This document shows, piece after piece, positions 27,819 through 36,289 of a DNA stretch of 64,000 bases. The DNA comes from CAIYRG01 sp963747255 (lineage in GTDB: Bacteria; Pseudomonadota; Alphaproteobacteria; Micropepsales; Micropepsaceae). Below the pieces are notes generated by a model. It saw only the letters and a program-made list of their open reading frames with translations. It searched no databases and was not told the origin of the DNA. Position 1 is the stretch's first letter. Each line of letters begins with the position of its first letter. The position numbers were made by a program, and so were the translations under genes. Location of the stretch: contig CAVVEG010000017.1 in the NCBI GenBank assembly GCA_963747255.1, positions 868,001-932,000 of the forward strand, given 5' to 3'.

Positions 27819-27844
27819 CCTTACTCTTACGTGTAAGAGTAAGG
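27819..27844. promoter_or_regulatory. Perfect palindromic operator of vapBC
   Basis: Arms CCTTACTCTTAC and GTAAGAGTAAGG, 12 bases each, are exact reverse complements with a GT centre. The element begins 8 bases upstream of the vapB ATG and touches its Shine-Dalgarno. AbrB-type antitoxins are known to bind such palindromes, so this is almost certainly the autoregulatory site. Confidence 0.85.
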
Positions 27845-27971
27845 AATGTTTGACCGATTGGCAAGGCATTCCCGCTCTGATGCCTCGGCCGGATCGGTCG
27901 GGCGCCGTGGCCATCGCAGAGAAGCCAATCGCAATGCAGGACACTATGAAGGTCGTGGAGTGCTTTGGGTG

Positions 27972-28061
27972 TGGCGGATGGGGAGGGATTCGAACCCCCG
28001 GGAGGCGCAAACCTCCGCCGGTTTTCAAGACCGGTGCTTTCAACCACTCAGCCACCCATCC
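27972..28061 (-). tRNA. tRNA-Ser(UGA)
   Basis: A 90-base class II tRNA with encoded CCA. The acceptor arms GGATGGG and CCCATCC pair, the anticodon loop CTTGAAA gives anticodon UGA, a long variable arm (GGAGG...CCTCC) is characteristic of tRNA-Ser, and the T arm contains GGTTCGAATCC. It lies between vapBC and the insertion sequence; I saw no duplicated 3' end to suggest integration. Confidence 0.96.
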
Positions 28062-28226
28062 GGCGCGTTTCAGGTGATGCATGCCGGATCGCCGGAAAGC
28101 AACCATGCCTGGCCTGGAACGGCAATCGACGCATGTCCCCATTCCCCACCGAGGCAATATGAACGGTTTTTCATTTTGTATTTAGAAATGAACGTTACTC
28201 TCGCCATATCCGCAGGCAGGCATTGT

Positions 28227-28252
28227 GCTAGCTACTTTCCGGCGCAAAATTA
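28227..28252 (+). repeat. Left terminal inverted repeat of the insertion sequence
   Basis: The 26 bases beginning GCTAGCTACTTTCCGGCGC are repeated exactly, inverted, at 30192-30217. The outer GCTAGC is itself a palindrome, so the outermost bases may be duplicated target (CTAG) rather than element. Confidence 0.9.
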
Positions 28253-28355
28253 GCGGCTTCGATCTTGGCAGGAGAATCTGGCGACTTGCGGAAATGTGCA
28301 AGCTCAGACGGAAATCGTGTTGACGCGCATGGCGGCCGGTGATTCATTCTTATGA

Positions 28356-28691
28356 ATGATTCGTCCCCGAACCTTGAAAGCCCGCGAAAAGCTCCTGCGC
28401 AATTTGCCTGTGACCGGCGAGTTGCTGCGCGGCACTTTGCTGGAGCGGACGGTTCGTCATTCCGGGAACTGTCCAAAGTGCGCGCGTGGTGAAGGGCACC
28501 GGGTTTTTGTCCTGACTGTGACGTATCCCGGCGGACGCACGCGGCAGATCAGCGTGCGCCGCGAACGTGCGGATGAAGTCCGCCGCTGGCTGGAGAACTA
28601 TCAGGGTCTGAAGCAGGCCATTGAAGCGATTTGCGAGCGTAATCACGAGCTGCTTCGACCGGAGCGGCGCTCGAAGGCTCGTCATGATTGA
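28356..28691 (+). CDS. Accessory ORF of the insertion sequence, DUF6788-like
   Basis: A 111-residue protein with a cysteine pair and glycine in HSGNCPKCARGEGHR, followed by VLTVTYPGGRTRQISV and a helical C terminus (WLENYQGLKQAIEAICE). This resembles the DUF6788 proteins often found beside transposases. Its stop overlaps the transposase start by eight bases, so the two are probably translated together. Its role in transposition is unknown. Confidence 0.72.
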   Translation: MIRPRTLKAREKLLRNLPVTGELLRGTLLERTVRHSGNCPKCARGEGHRVFVLTVTYPGGRTRQISVRRERADEVRRWLENYQGLKQAIEAICERNHELLRPERRSKARHD

Positions 28692-30099
28692 GATGCGCCG
28701 AGCCCAACTCAGCTTCGGCGACGGACTGATCGTCGAGGAAGTCCGTGATCTGCGGGAAGACTGGATGGCGCATGCCGATGAGGTCCTGGCGGACGAGGAT
28801 CTGGTGACGGCTGTGTACGATGCCTTGTCGAAGCGTCATCCCAAGAGCCGCAGCCGGGGCCGCCGCGCCGCTCCGGCCGAAATGGTATTGCGGCTTCTGA
28901 TCCTCAAGCATGTTCGCAACTGGAGCTATGAAGTGCTGGAGCGCGAGGTGCGCGCCAATCTGGTGTACCGGGACTTCACTCGCGTGGGCGCCGCAAAGGC
29001 GCCGGATGCCAAGACAATGGGCCGCTGGGGAACAGCGCTCGGACCCGAGACAATCGAGAAGGTTCACGCGCGGCTTGTGAAGATCGCGCTGGACAAGGGG
29101 ATCGTGAAAGGCCGGCGTCTGCGCGTGGACACCACGGTGGTCGAGACCAATGTCCACTATCCAACGGATTCGAGTTTATTGGGCGACGGTGTGCGGGTGC
29201 TGATCCGCACGATGAAAAAGATCACCAAGATCGCCGGAGAGGTTGGAACGAAATTGTGCGATCGTGGCCGCAGCGTGAAGCTGCGCGTGCTCGACATTGC
29301 GCGCGCGGCTCGCGCCAAGGGCAAGCCGCATCAGGAGCGTCTGGCCCGGGCTTACGGGCAGTTACTCAACTCGACGAGCCGGGTCGTAGGACAGGCGAAA
29401 CGATTCTCTCGCGAAATCGTCCAGGGCGTGAAACGATCGAAAGATATCCTGGATCAACTGGCACTCGACGGCTTGCGCCAGCAAATCGATGCCATGGTTC
29501 CATTGGTCAGGCAGGTCATGAAGCAGGCCCGGGCTCGCATCTTCCGCGGCAATACCCGTTCGGAGGGCAAGCTCCTGAGCCTGTTTGAGCCCTCAACAGA
29601 AATCATCCGCAAGGGCAAGGCGGCCAAGCCCAACGAGTTCGGCAAGATAGTCAAGGTGCAGGAAGCCGAGAACCAGATCGTGACCGATTACGAAGTTTAT
29701 GGCCGGCGGCCCAACGACTCGGACTTGCTGATCGCCGCCATCGAAACACACCAGACACGGCTTGGGCGCGTGCCGCGTCTGGTCGCCGCCGATGCTGCAT
29801 TCTACTCCTCCAGGAACGAGGCGGCGGCAAAAGCGATGGGCGTCAAACGCGTCTGCATTCCCAACCGCTCAACCAAAAGCGCAGAGCGAAAGCGCGAACA
29901 GAAAAAGCGCTGGTTCAAAAAAGGTCAGAAGTGGCGAACCGGCTGCGAAGGCCGTATCAGCGTCGTCAAGCGCCGCCACGGGCTCAACCGTTGCCATTAC
30001 AAAGGCGTCGACGGAATGCAGCGCTGGGTCGGCCTCGGCATCATCGCCGACAATGTCATCAATATCGGCCGCGCGATGCACAATCGCGACAAAGAGTAG
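28684..30099 (+). CDS. DDE transposase (ISNCY-like)
   Basis: A 471-residue transposase. An N-terminal helical region has EMVLRLLILKHVRNWSYEVL. The likely catalytic residues are the first Asp in LRVDTTVVETNVHYPTDSSL, the second in LVAADAAFYSSRNE and a Glu in TGCEGRISVVKRRHG, followed by IIADNVINIGRAM. The ATG at 28684 overlaps the preceding ORF; the longer frame from 28621 duplicates that gene's coding bases. Full length without a stop, so presumably functional. Family assignment is by pattern only. Confidence 0.9.
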   Translation: MIEMRRAQLSFGDGLIVEEVRDLREDWMAHADEVLADEDLVTAVYDALSKRHPKSRSRGRRAAPAEMVLRLLILKHVRNWSYEVLEREVRANLVYRDFTRVGAAKAPDAKTMGRWGTALGPETIEKVHARLVKIALDKGIVKGRRLRVDTTVVETNVHYPTDSSLLGDGVRVLIRTMKKITKIAGEVGTKLCDRGRSVKLRVLDIARAARAKGKPHQERLARAYGQLLNSTSRVVGQAKRFSREIVQGVKRSKDILDQLALDGLRQQIDAMVPLVRQVMKQARARIFRGNTRSEGKLLSLFEPSTEIIRKGKAAKPNEFGKIVKVQEAENQIVTDYEVYGRRPNDSDLLIAAIETHQTRLGRVPRLVAADAAFYSSRNEAAAKAMGVKRVCIPNRSTKSAERKREQKKRWFKKGQKWRTGCEGRISVVKRRHGLNRCHYKGVDGMQRWVGLGIIADNVINIGRAMHNRDKE

Positions 30100-30127
30100 C
30101 CGTCCTATTCACCCAAAAGATCAAAAC

Positions 30128-30159
30128 GTAGCCCGCCCCACCAGGCGGGCTACTTTTTT
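30128..30159 (+). terminator. Rho-independent terminator at the right end of the insertion sequence
   Basis: A 10-base stem (GTAGCCCGCC and GGCGGGCTAC) with a 6-base loop is followed by six T. It ends the transposase transcript 50 bases before the element's edge and would also keep read-through out of the pilin gene. Confidence 0.88.
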
Positions 30160-30191
30160 GCCCGCTCCGTTGACCGCCAACTCAAAACCCG

Positions 30192-30217
30192 TAATTTTGC
30201 GCCGGAAAGTAGCTAGC
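30192..30217 (-). repeat. Right terminal inverted repeat of the insertion sequence
   Basis: Exact inverted copy of 28227-28252. It ends 29 bases before the pilin ATG. Confidence 0.9.
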
Positions 30218-30246
30218 CGTCAGTCGGGAGTTATCGGAAGGCGACA

Positions 30247-30408
30247 ATGTCCAAATTCCTGTCCCGATTTTTCAACGACGAATCCGGCGTGACCGCGATC
30301 GAATACGGCCTGATTTCGGCGCTCGTCGCGGTGGTGATCATCACGGCAGTCAGCAAGGTTGGCGCCAATCTCAGCGCCACGTTTCAGACCCTCGCCACAA
30401 AAGTTTAG
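30247..30408 (+). CDS. Flp/Fap pilin component
   Basis: A 53-residue type IVb pilin. MSKFLSRFFNDESGVTAIEY shows the short leader, the processing-region glycine and the invariant Glu-Tyr pair; LISALVAVVIITAVSKVG is the hydrophobic assembly helix. It would be processed by a prepilin peptidase and polymerised by a Tad apparatus, not seen in this window. GGAAGG lies six bases before the ATG. The insertion sequence ends just upstream, so the gene has probably lost its own promoter. Confidence 0.9.
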   Translation: MSKFLSRFFNDESGVTAIEYGLISALVAVVIITAVSKVGANLSATFQTLATKV

Positions 30409-30523
30409 CCGCGGCTGACTCAGCGGTACGGCATAGGTCCCTCCCCCGCGGTTTAGCAGTTTCTCCCATCGGTGGTATGCTCGGCTACCATTTCGCCGGG
30501 TCAAACACTGCAATGAGGGGATC

Positions 30524-32713
30524 ATGAAAAGGAAGGAAACGGCTTGCGCCGCCATGCTGGGTGCAAGCTTCGCCGCGCTGCTCACCGGATTATCGCTGTT
30601 GCCTGCAGCCGCATTAGCGGCGCCCGCGGCGGCGCAAATCCGCATCGATGCGGACGACATCGGCGGCACGGTCACCGACGCAAAAGGGCCGGAAGCCGGC
30701 GTCTGGGTGATCGCCGAAACGCGCGATCTTCCCACCCGCTTCGTCAAAATCGCGGTAACCGATGATGCGGGGCGATTTGTCATTCCCGACCTGCCCAAGG
30801 CGAATTACGACATCTGGGTGCGCGGCTATGGTCTTGTCGATTCACCCAAGGTGAAATCCGCGCCCGGCAAGCTGCTCGATCTCAAAGCGGTGCCCGCTCC
30901 GAGCCGAGCCGCGGCGGCCGCCTATTATCCTGGCATCTACTGGTACTCGATGCTGCATATCCCGGAAGCGAAACTGTTTCCCGGCACCGGGCCGCAGGGC
31001 AACGGCATGCCGGTAACGCTGAGGGATCAGGGCCAGTGGTTGCGCTATGCAAAAACCGACGGCTGCATCCATTGCCATCAGCTGGGCGATCTCGCGACCC
31101 GCACAATTCCCTCGCAGCTTGGTCATTTCAACACCAGCGCGGAAGCCTGGGAGCGGCGCATCCAGTCGGGACAGGCCGGGCGTGGCATGGTCGATGCCAT
31201 CGGGCTGTTCGATACCGGGCGTCAATTGCAATTGCTCGGCGACTGGACTGACCGTGTCGCCAGAGGCGATCTGCCCAAAGCCGATCCGTCCCGCCCCAGC
31301 GGCATCGAACGCAACATCGTGGTTACCGAATGGGACTGGAACACGCCCAAGGCCTATGTCCATGACGGCATTTCCACCGATAAACGCGATCCGCGCGTCA
31401 ATGCGAACGGCCTGATTTACGGCTCGACCGAGGCCAGCACCGAATATCTTCCCTGGGTCGATCCAGTTCACAACAGCACGGGCGTGCTGAAGACTGTCTA
31501 TCGCGATCCCAAAACGCCGACGACCAAAACCGATCCGAGCCTCGCGCCCTCGCCCTATTGGGGCGATGAACCGATCTGGGACACGCACACCAATGTGCAC
31601 AATCCCATGTTCGACGAAAAGGGCCGGTTATGGCTGACGGCACGCATCCGCCCCAACAATGCGCAGCCCGCCTTCTGCAAGTCCGGCTCGGATCACCCTT
31701 CCGCGAAGGCCTATCCGAAGAACACGTCCAACCGTCAGACCGAAGTGTTCGATCCCAAGACCGGCAAGATCAACATGATCGATCTCTGCTTCAACACGCA
31801 TCATCTGAATTTCGATGACAGGGGCGTGCTGTGGTTCAGCGCCGGCGGACCCTATGACGTCATCGGCTGGCTCGACGTGAAGAAATGGGACGCCACGCAT
31901 GACGACGCGGCGAGCCAGGGCTGGTCGCCATTCGTCATCGACACCAATGGCAACGGCAAGCGCGACGAGGGCTGGACCGGGATTAACCAGCCGCTCGACC
32001 CCGCTAAAGACAAGCAGATCATGGGTGCGCCTTACGGCATCAACACCGCGCCCGACGGCAGCATCTATGGCTCGATCCTCGGCTTCCCCGGTGGCGTGAT
32101 CCGCTTCGATCCGAAGACCCAGCTGAGTGAATATTACGAAGTCCCCTACAAGAATCCCAAAAACCCGATGTCGGGATTCTCGCCGCGCGGCATGGGCATC
32201 TCCAGCGAGGGCGTGGTGTGGCTGGCGCTCGCGAGCGGTCACGCGGCCAGCTTCGACCGGCGACTCTGCAAGGGGCCTCTGAACGGGCCGCGCGCTGCCG
32301 ATGCGCAGAACGTCTGCCCGGAAGGCTGGAAGCTTTATCCGCTTCCGGGTCCGGCATTTGAAAATCTGCCATCCGGCACAATCGGCGCCACCGCCGAAGC
32401 GCCTTACGCGATGTGGGTGGATCAGCAGAACACTTTGGGCTTCGGCAAGAACACGCCGATCGCCACCGCCAGCCAGTCCGACGCACTGGAAGCTCTGGTG
32501 GACGGCAAATGGGTGGTCATGCGCATCCCCTACCCGATGAGCTACTACGCAAAAGGAATGGATGGGCGAATTGATGACGCGAACGCCGGGTGGAAGGGGA
32601 AAGGCTTGTTCTCCACCTACTCCGAACGTGCGCCGACCCATATCGAAGGCGGCAAGGGCCAGACAAGCAAAGTGGTGCATTTCCAGCTGCGCCCGGACCC
32701 CCTCGCAGATTAG
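30524..32713 (+). CDS. Secreted protein: carboxypeptidase-regulatory-like domain, haem-c motif and Vgb-like propeller
   Basis: A 729-residue exported protein. The signal peptide ends near residue 37 (ALAAPAAA). Residues 45-115 form a carboxypeptidase-regulatory-like beta domain (GGTVTDAKGPEAGVWVIAET). Near residue 183 DGCIHCHQLG contains one CxxCH haem-c attachment site. From about residue 250 the chain has virginiamycin B lyase-like repeats such as NVHNPMFDEKGRLWLTARI and LNFDDRGVLWFSAGG. Relatives lie beside PQQ dehydrogenases in soil bacteria; a periplasmic redox role is inferred. It starts 115 bases after the pilin gene. Confidence 0.8.
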   Translation: MKRKETACAAMLGASFAALLTGLSLLPAAALAAPAAAQIRIDADDIGGTVTDAKGPEAGVWVIAETRDLPTRFVKIAVTDDAGRFVIPDLPKANYDIWVRGYGLVDSPKVKSAPGKLLDLKAVPAPSRAAAAAYYPGIYWYSMLHIPEAKLFPGTGPQGNGMPVTLRDQGQWLRYAKTDGCIHCHQLGDLATRTIPSQLGHFNTSAEAWERRIQSGQAGRGMVDAIGLFDTGRQLQLLGDWTDRVARGDLPKADPSRPSGIERNIVVTEWDWNTPKAYVHDGISTDKRDPRVNANGLIYGSTEASTEYLPWVDPVHNSTGVLKTVYRDPKTPTTKTDPSLAPSPYWGDEPIWDTHTNVHNPMFDEKGRLWLTARIRPNNAQPAFCKSGSDHPSAKAYPKNTSNRQTEVFDPKTGKINMIDLCFNTHHLNFDDRGVLWFSAGGPYDVIGWLDVKKWDATHDDAASQGWSPFVIDTNGNGKRDEGWTGINQPLDPAKDKQIMGAPYGINTAPDGSIYGSILGFPGGVIRFDPKTQLSEYYEVPYKNPKNPMSGFSPRGMGISSEGVVWLALASGHAASFDRRLCKGPLNGPRAADAQNVCPEGWKLYPLPGPAFENLPSGTIGATAEAPYAMWVDQQNTLGFGKNTPIATASQSDALEALVDGKWVVMRIPYPMSYYAKGMDGRIDDANAGWKGKGLFSTYSERAPTHIEGGKGQTSKVVHFQLRPDPLAD

Positions 32714-32945
32714 AAGCAGGCAAAAAGAGAGGGCCGCCCCCGGCGCGCAGATTGAGCTTGCTACGTGCACGGGCGATGGAGGTTCACGGTCGCATAATCT
32801 CGCCAACGCCGAAACGGATGAACCGCTGCAATCTCATGAGGGCCTCTCATGGGCCCTCGCCGGCGAAAAATGGCTGTTCTTCACAAGGGATTAGAGGCCA
32901 CCTGCCGGAGCGCGGCGGGCCTCCTGACTGGATTTTTCCCGTGAG
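32714..32945. other. Non-coding gap holding a GC-rich hairpin
   Basis: No credible gene is present. A 7-base stem (GAGGGCC at 32838-32844 and GGCCCTC at 32852-32858) with a 7-base loop could slow or end transcription from the propeller gene, but no T-run follows. Confidence 0.4.
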
Positions 32946-32971
32946 GGAACCCGCTGGTCCTAAAGGCGTTT
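32946..32971 (+). promoter_or_regulatory. EcfG-type (general stress) promoter of the double-kinase gene
   Basis: GGAAC at 32946-32950, 16 bases, then CGTTT at 32967-32971: an exact match to the alphaproteobacterial sigma-EcfG consensus, 28 bases before the kinase ATG. A run of five G six bases before the ATG serves as ribosome binding site. Known EcfG promoters have the same spacing, so stress-dependent expression is likely. Confidence 0.72.
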
Positions 32972-32999
32972 ACCGGCAGTCGCTGTAAGGGGGTGCGTC

Positions 33000-35900
33000 A
33001 TGGCCGGGCTGCCGGCCCGCAATTCGGTTCTGGAACAGGCGTCCTGGCCTTTTCTCGCAGGCGGCGGAGAAATGGGCGCGAAGATGCGGATGCTCGACTG
33101 GTCCGCGACGGAGATCGGGACTCCGGAATCGTGGCCCCAGAGTCTCCGCAGCGCTGTCAGCATCCTGCTTCCGTCGAGAGCCCAAATCTGCCTCTTCTGG
33201 GGACCGCATCTCGCCGCCATCTATAATGATGCCTATGTGCCCGTGCTCGGAATGAAGCACCCCTGGGCACTGGGCCGTCCGGCGCGCGAGGTTTGGAGCG
33301 AATTCTGGGACGATGTCCTGCGGCCGCTTCTCGAAGGCGTTCTGAACACGGGTGAGGCTTTCTGGGCGAGCGATTACCCGTTTTTTCTCCAACGCTACGG
33401 CTATCCCGAAGAAACCTATTTTGACATTTCCTACGATCCGGTCCGTGACGAGAGTGGCAGGGCCGGGGGCGTCTTTTGCATCGTCAGCGAAACCACGGGG
33501 CGCGTGATCGGCGAGCGCAGATTGCGGATTTTGCGCGATACCGGAAAAGTCGCAGGCCAGGCCGATGACGCAGATGCGGCGCTCCTGCGTATCGCGGAAG
33601 TGCTCGGGCAACATCCGAAGGATCTGCCTTTCGCACTGCTTTACCGGCTGGATGGGCCTGGCAAAGCGCCACGTTGCGTCGCCCATTGCGGCATCGGCCC
33701 GCAAGAGTCCTTCATCCGGCCGCTGGCCGAAGCGGCTTCCGGACGCGAGCTCGTGCTGGACACGGACAGCTTGCAGCATTGCGGGCCCTTGCCGGGCGGA
33801 CCCTGGCCGGAACAGGTCCGGAATGTCGTGGTGCTTCCACTCAGCGTACCGGGACAAACGCCGTCCGGATTCCTGGTCGCCGCGGCCAGCCCGAGGCTGC
33901 CTTTCGATGAAGACTATCGCGATTTCCTGCGCCTCATTGCCTCCAATATTGTGGCCGCACTTTCGGCCGCCGAGACGCTGGCGCAGGAAAGGGCACGATC
34001 GGAAATTCTGGCCGAAATAGACCGGGTAAAGACCACCTTCTTTTCCAATATCAGCCACGAATTCCGCACGCCTCTGACCCTGATGCTGGGCCCGGTCGAG
34101 GATATCCTGAACGGATCCGCGTCGACTCTTTCCCGGCCGGAGCGCCAGAAACTCGAGGTGGCGCACCGCAACGCCTTGCGCCTGATGAAGCTCGTCAATG
34201 CGCTGCTGGATTTTTCGAGGCTGGAAGCCGGACGCATGCAGGCGTCCTATGCCCCGCTTGATCTGAGCAAGCTCACGGCGGAGCTGGCCAGCACCTTTCG
34301 TTCCGCGGTCGAAAAGGCCGGGCTCGAACTCATCGTGGACTGCCCGCCCCTGCCCCAACCGGTCTATGTCGACCGGGAGATGTGGGAGAAGATTATGCTC
34401 AATCTTCTCTCCAACGCGCTGAAATTCACCTTCAGCGGGGAAATTGCGGTTCGCCTGCGCTGGAGCGGCGACGGCCCCGTTCTGACCGTGCAGGACACCG
34501 GCACGGGAATCGACGCTGCCTATCTGCCGCAAGTATTCGAGCGCTTCTACCGCGTGCCCAATGCGCGCTCGCGCACCCACGAAGGCAGCGGCATCGGCCT
34601 GTCGCTGGTGTACGAACTCGTCAAGCTGCATGACGGCGAGATCACCGTCGAAAGCGAAGTGTCGCGCGGCACCCGTTTCCAGATCAGGTTGAAAGCGGGC
34701 GAGGGCCACTTGCCCAAAGATCGCGTGGAAGCACGCCGCGCCGCGACCAGGCCCGCTATGCCCGGTTATTTTGCCGATGGGGCACAGTCGTGGCTCGGCA
34801 GCGGTTCCGATGAATCGGTGACCGATCCGCGGCCCTCGGACAAACGGCCCGCACGCATCCTGTGGGCCGACGATAACGCCGACATGCGCGACTATGTCGC
34901 CGAGATCCTTTCCCCCTACTGGACCATTGAGGCGGTTGCAGATGGAGCGGCGGCGCTGGAACGCGCGCGGCGCGAACCTCCCGATCTGGTGCTCGCCGAC
35001 GTAATGATGCCAAAACTCGACGGCTTCGGGCTATTGCATGAGCTCCGCGCCGATGAACGCACATGCGCCCTTCCGGTGATCCTGCTCTCCGCGAGAGCCG
35101 GCGAGGAGGCAAAGATCGAAGGGTTGGACGCCGGCGCGGACGATTATCTGATCAAGCCATTCACGGCACGCGAACTGATCGCCCGCGTGCGCGCCCATCT
35201 CGAGATGAGCCGGGCACGCAAGGAATTCGCTGCCCGCCAGTTCGAAAGTGAGGCCTGGTTCAGGATTGCCGTCGAGGCCGCGCGATTTGGCGTCTGGGAA
35301 GCCGATCCCGGGAACTGGTCTGTCAGAATAGACGCAAACCTCACGCGCATGCTGCGCCTCGAGTCGCAGAAAACCGAACTTTCGCTCGAAGAGTGGCGCG
35401 ATATGGTCCATCCGCTGGACCGCGATCATGTCGTCGAGGAATTTGGCGCCTGTGCATCCGGCGCCAGGCCGTTGGCGATCGAATGTCGCGTCAACCGTGC
35501 CGATGGCGAAGTTCGTTGGCTGCGCGCCCACGGTGATGTCGTGCATCGGACGGATACGGTACCGGCGCGCATCGTCGGCGTGATCCAGGACATCACCACG
35601 CAGAAAAAAGCCGTCGAGATTCAGAACCTGCTGGTCAACGAACTGAACCACAGGGTGAGGAACACGCTGGCCACGGTGCTGTCGCTGGCTCGCCAAACGG
35701 CCTCCCGTGCTACCAGCCTCGCGGGGTATATTGAGGGCTTCGAATCGCGCCTGATGGCGCTGGCCAGTGCCCATTCACTGCTGTCGCGAAGCAACTGGAA
35801 TCCAGTGCCTCTGCGCGACGTCGTTTCCGAAACTCTGGCTCCGCATTCCACGGGTGGCGCGCTGCAGATCGATGGCCCGGACTGCGAACTCAATCCCCAA

Positions 35901-36200
35901 CATGCGCTGGCTCTCACCCTGGGCCTGCACGAGCTTGCGACAAATGCCTGCAAATATGGAGCGCTCACTTCGCCGGCAGGACGCATCCAGATCGGCTGGA
36001 GCAGGACCGCTTGTGAGCGGGGTCACCTGATTCAGATCCATTGGCGTGAACTGGGAGGCCCGCAGGTGGAAAAACCCAGGCGCCACGGCTTTGGAACGCA
36101 ACTGTTGGAAAAGGCGCTGGCCTCCGATCTGGGCGGCAAAGTCGAATTGCAGTTCGAGCCCGCGGGACTTTCCTGCAGCATCGGTTTTACGGTGGAATGA
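33000..36200 (+). CDS. Hybrid sensor protein: PAS-GAF-HisKA-HATPase-REC-PAS-HWE kinase
   Basis: A 1066-residue soluble sensor with no membrane segment. Residues 30-175 look PAS-like, 185-325 GAF-like. The first kinase has its phosphorylated His at 353 (SHEFRTPL), then NLLSNALKF, DTGTGI and GSGIGLSLV. A receiver follows (about 620-740) with Asp667 in LVLADVMMPKLDGFG. A second PAS domain leads to an HWE kinase with His884 in NELNHRVRNTLATV and HGFGTQLLEKALASDLGG. Two complete but different kinase cores in one chain are unusual. HWE kinases often feed the PhyR-EcfG stress pathway, which fits its promoter. Confidence 0.93.
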   Translation: MAGLPARNSVLEQASWPFLAGGGEMGAKMRMLDWSATEIGTPESWPQSLRSAVSILLPSRAQICLFWGPHLAAIYNDAYVPVLGMKHPWALGRPAREVWSEFWDDVLRPLLEGVLNTGEAFWASDYPFFLQRYGYPEETYFDISYDPVRDESGRAGGVFCIVSETTGRVIGERRLRILRDTGKVAGQADDADAALLRIAEVLGQHPKDLPFALLYRLDGPGKAPRCVAHCGIGPQESFIRPLAEAASGRELVLDTDSLQHCGPLPGGPWPEQVRNVVVLPLSVPGQTPSGFLVAAASPRLPFDEDYRDFLRLIASNIVAALSAAETLAQERARSEILAEIDRVKTTFFSNISHEFRTPLTLMLGPVEDILNGSASTLSRPERQKLEVAHRNALRLMKLVNALLDFSRLEAGRMQASYAPLDLSKLTAELASTFRSAVEKAGLELIVDCPPLPQPVYVDREMWEKIMLNLLSNALKFTFSGEIAVRLRWSGDGPVLTVQDTGTGIDAAYLPQVFERFYRVPNARSRTHEGSGIGLSLVYELVKLHDGEITVESEVSRGTRFQIRLKAGEGHLPKDRVEARRAATRPAMPGYFADGAQSWLGSGSDESVTDPRPSDKRPARILWADDNADMRDYVAEILSPYWTIEAVADGAAALERARREPPDLVLADVMMPKLDGFGLLHELRADERTCALPVILLSARAGEEAKIEGLDAGADDYLIKPFTARELIARVRAHLEMSRARKEFAARQFESEAWFRIAVEAARFGVWEADPGNWSVRIDANLTRMLRLESQKTELSLEEWRDMVHPLDRDHVVEEFGACASGARPLAIECRVNRADGEVRWLRAHGDVVHRTDTVPARIVGVIQDITTQKKAVEIQNLLVNELNHRVRNTLATVLSLARQTASRATSLAGYIEGFESRLMALASAHSLLSRSNWNPVPLRDVVSETLAPHSTGGALQIDGPDCELNPQHALALTLGLHELATNACKYGALTSPAGRIQIGWSRTACERGHLIQIHWRELGGPQVEKPRRHGFGTQLLEKALASDLGGKVELQFEPAGLSCSIGFTVE

Positions 36201-36289
36201 CGGCCGCCAGACCGTTCCCCCTGGCAATTATCAATTGCAAATACACTCCCGGGATGTAGCAATAACAATCGGAGTTGGGGAGCCGCGGG

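Larger units (their letters stand above)
28232..30212 (+). mobile_element. Complete insertion sequence with DDE transposase and passenger ORF
   Basis: About 1.98 kb bounded by perfect inverted repeats. Taking CTAG as a 4-base target duplication (28228-28231 and 30213-30216) sets the ends at 28232 and 30212; the palindromic GCTAGC leaves up to five bases of ambiguity on each side. It carries a small DUF6788-like gene overlapping a full-length transposase, and a strong terminator near its right end. Both frames are open and the ends intact, so it looks recent and possibly active. The ISNCY or related DDE group is my best guess. Confidence 0.88.

Noticed and set aside
27972..28061. tRNA-Ser as an integration site for an island
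   Set aside because: No integrase gene and no second copy of the tRNA 3' end were seen in the window.
31628..32806. A 392-residue open frame opposite the Vgb-like propeller gene
   Set aside because: Shadow of a recognised gene; the composition is Arg/Ala/Gly-rich and shows no motif.
32970..34709. A 579-residue open frame opposite the double-kinase gene
   Set aside because: Antisense to HisKA and HATPase motifs that are clearly real; no domain of its own.
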